NCBI RefSeq assembly: GCF_910592395.1
Contig: NC_088316.1
Span: 16,430,001-16,494,000 of the forward strand
DNA: 64,000 nt
DNA from: Lineus longissimus
Lineage: Eukaryota > Nemertea > Pilidiophora > Heteronemertea > Lineidae
Direction: 5' to 3'
Shown: in pieces, positions 63,888 through 64,000 of the stretch
Position numbering within the stretch: position 1 is the first letter of the stretch
Layout: each line of letters opens with the position of its first letter
The notes under the pieces: generated by a model
The model's input: the letters and a program-made list of their open reading frames with translations, nothing else
Database searches by the model: none
What the model was told of the DNA's origin: nothing
Program-made: the position numbers and the translations under genes

Positions 63888-64000
63888 GTAAGTCTTTTAT
63901 GTGCATCGGAATTGTAAACCCGTTACGATGCAATTAGATTCTTATTTTAATGAAAAGCATTGTTAATTTTGTAGCTTGTTTCTTTTCTGGAGTCAAGGTA

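Overview
The window is eukaryotic nuclear DNA from a non-vertebrate animal, most likely a marine bilaterian. Genes are split into many short exons with GT-AG introns of roughly 0.1-3 kb, and the spaces between them are full of small palindromic transposons, minisatellites and SINE-like debris. The protein set (RECQL5 with a C-terminal SRI domain, MGAT4, CLOCK, and an EF-hand plus nicotinamidase fusion of the Drosophila Naam type that vertebrates lack) fits an invertebrate. I cannot name the phylum from the sequence. No RNA gene, CRISPR array, operon or prokaryotic feature was seen.

Layout. 0.5-2.8 kb (+): the C-terminal kelch propeller of a kelch protein in a CpG-rich stretch. 5.06-12.09 kb (-): a complete 12-exon RECQL5 helicase gene (992 aa), convergent with the kelch gene. 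12.1-26.4 kb: a 14-kb gene-poor block holding two loci of a 68-bp tandem repeat, a 1.5-kb minisatellite, and several palindromic elements. 26.39-37.33 kb (+): a complete 13-exon MGAT4 N-acetylglucosaminyltransferase gene (565 aa) with an in-frame alternative terminal exon. 39.2-40.1 kb: a 112-bp tandem array. 41.37-45.0 kb (-): an 8-exon nicotinamidase gene with an EF-hand (352 aa). 46.55-55.02 kb (-): a 16-exon CLOCK gene (899 aa) with bHLH, PAS-A, PAS-B and a glutamine-rich tail. 56.11 to beyond 63.89 kb (+): an LRR/Roc-COR (Roco-like) gene that leaves the window, with an apparently degenerate GTPase and a cysteine-rich module.

Exon boundaries were placed by hand from splice consensus, family similarity and strict phase agreement. 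Every junction listed for RECQL5, MGAT4, nicotinamidase, CLOCK and the Roco-like gene keeps the reading frame, which is strong internal support. Transcription start sites and UTR ends are not resolved.

The genes do not form a pathway: they cover DNA repair, Golgi N-glycan branching, NAD salvage, the circadian transcription factor, and a Roco signalling-type protein. CLOCK and the Roco-like gene are head to head across 1.1 kb that contains a CACGTG E-box. Nicotinamidase and CLOCK are neighbours on the same strand; they may be functionally linked through NAD metabolism, but the sequence gives only adjacency.

The points most worth following are the Roco-like protein with a missing P-loop and Cys-rich tail, the 47-bp duplicated splice acceptor in RECQL5 that would switch the SRI domain on or off, and the intronic terminal exon of MGAT4 that would remove its catalytic core.
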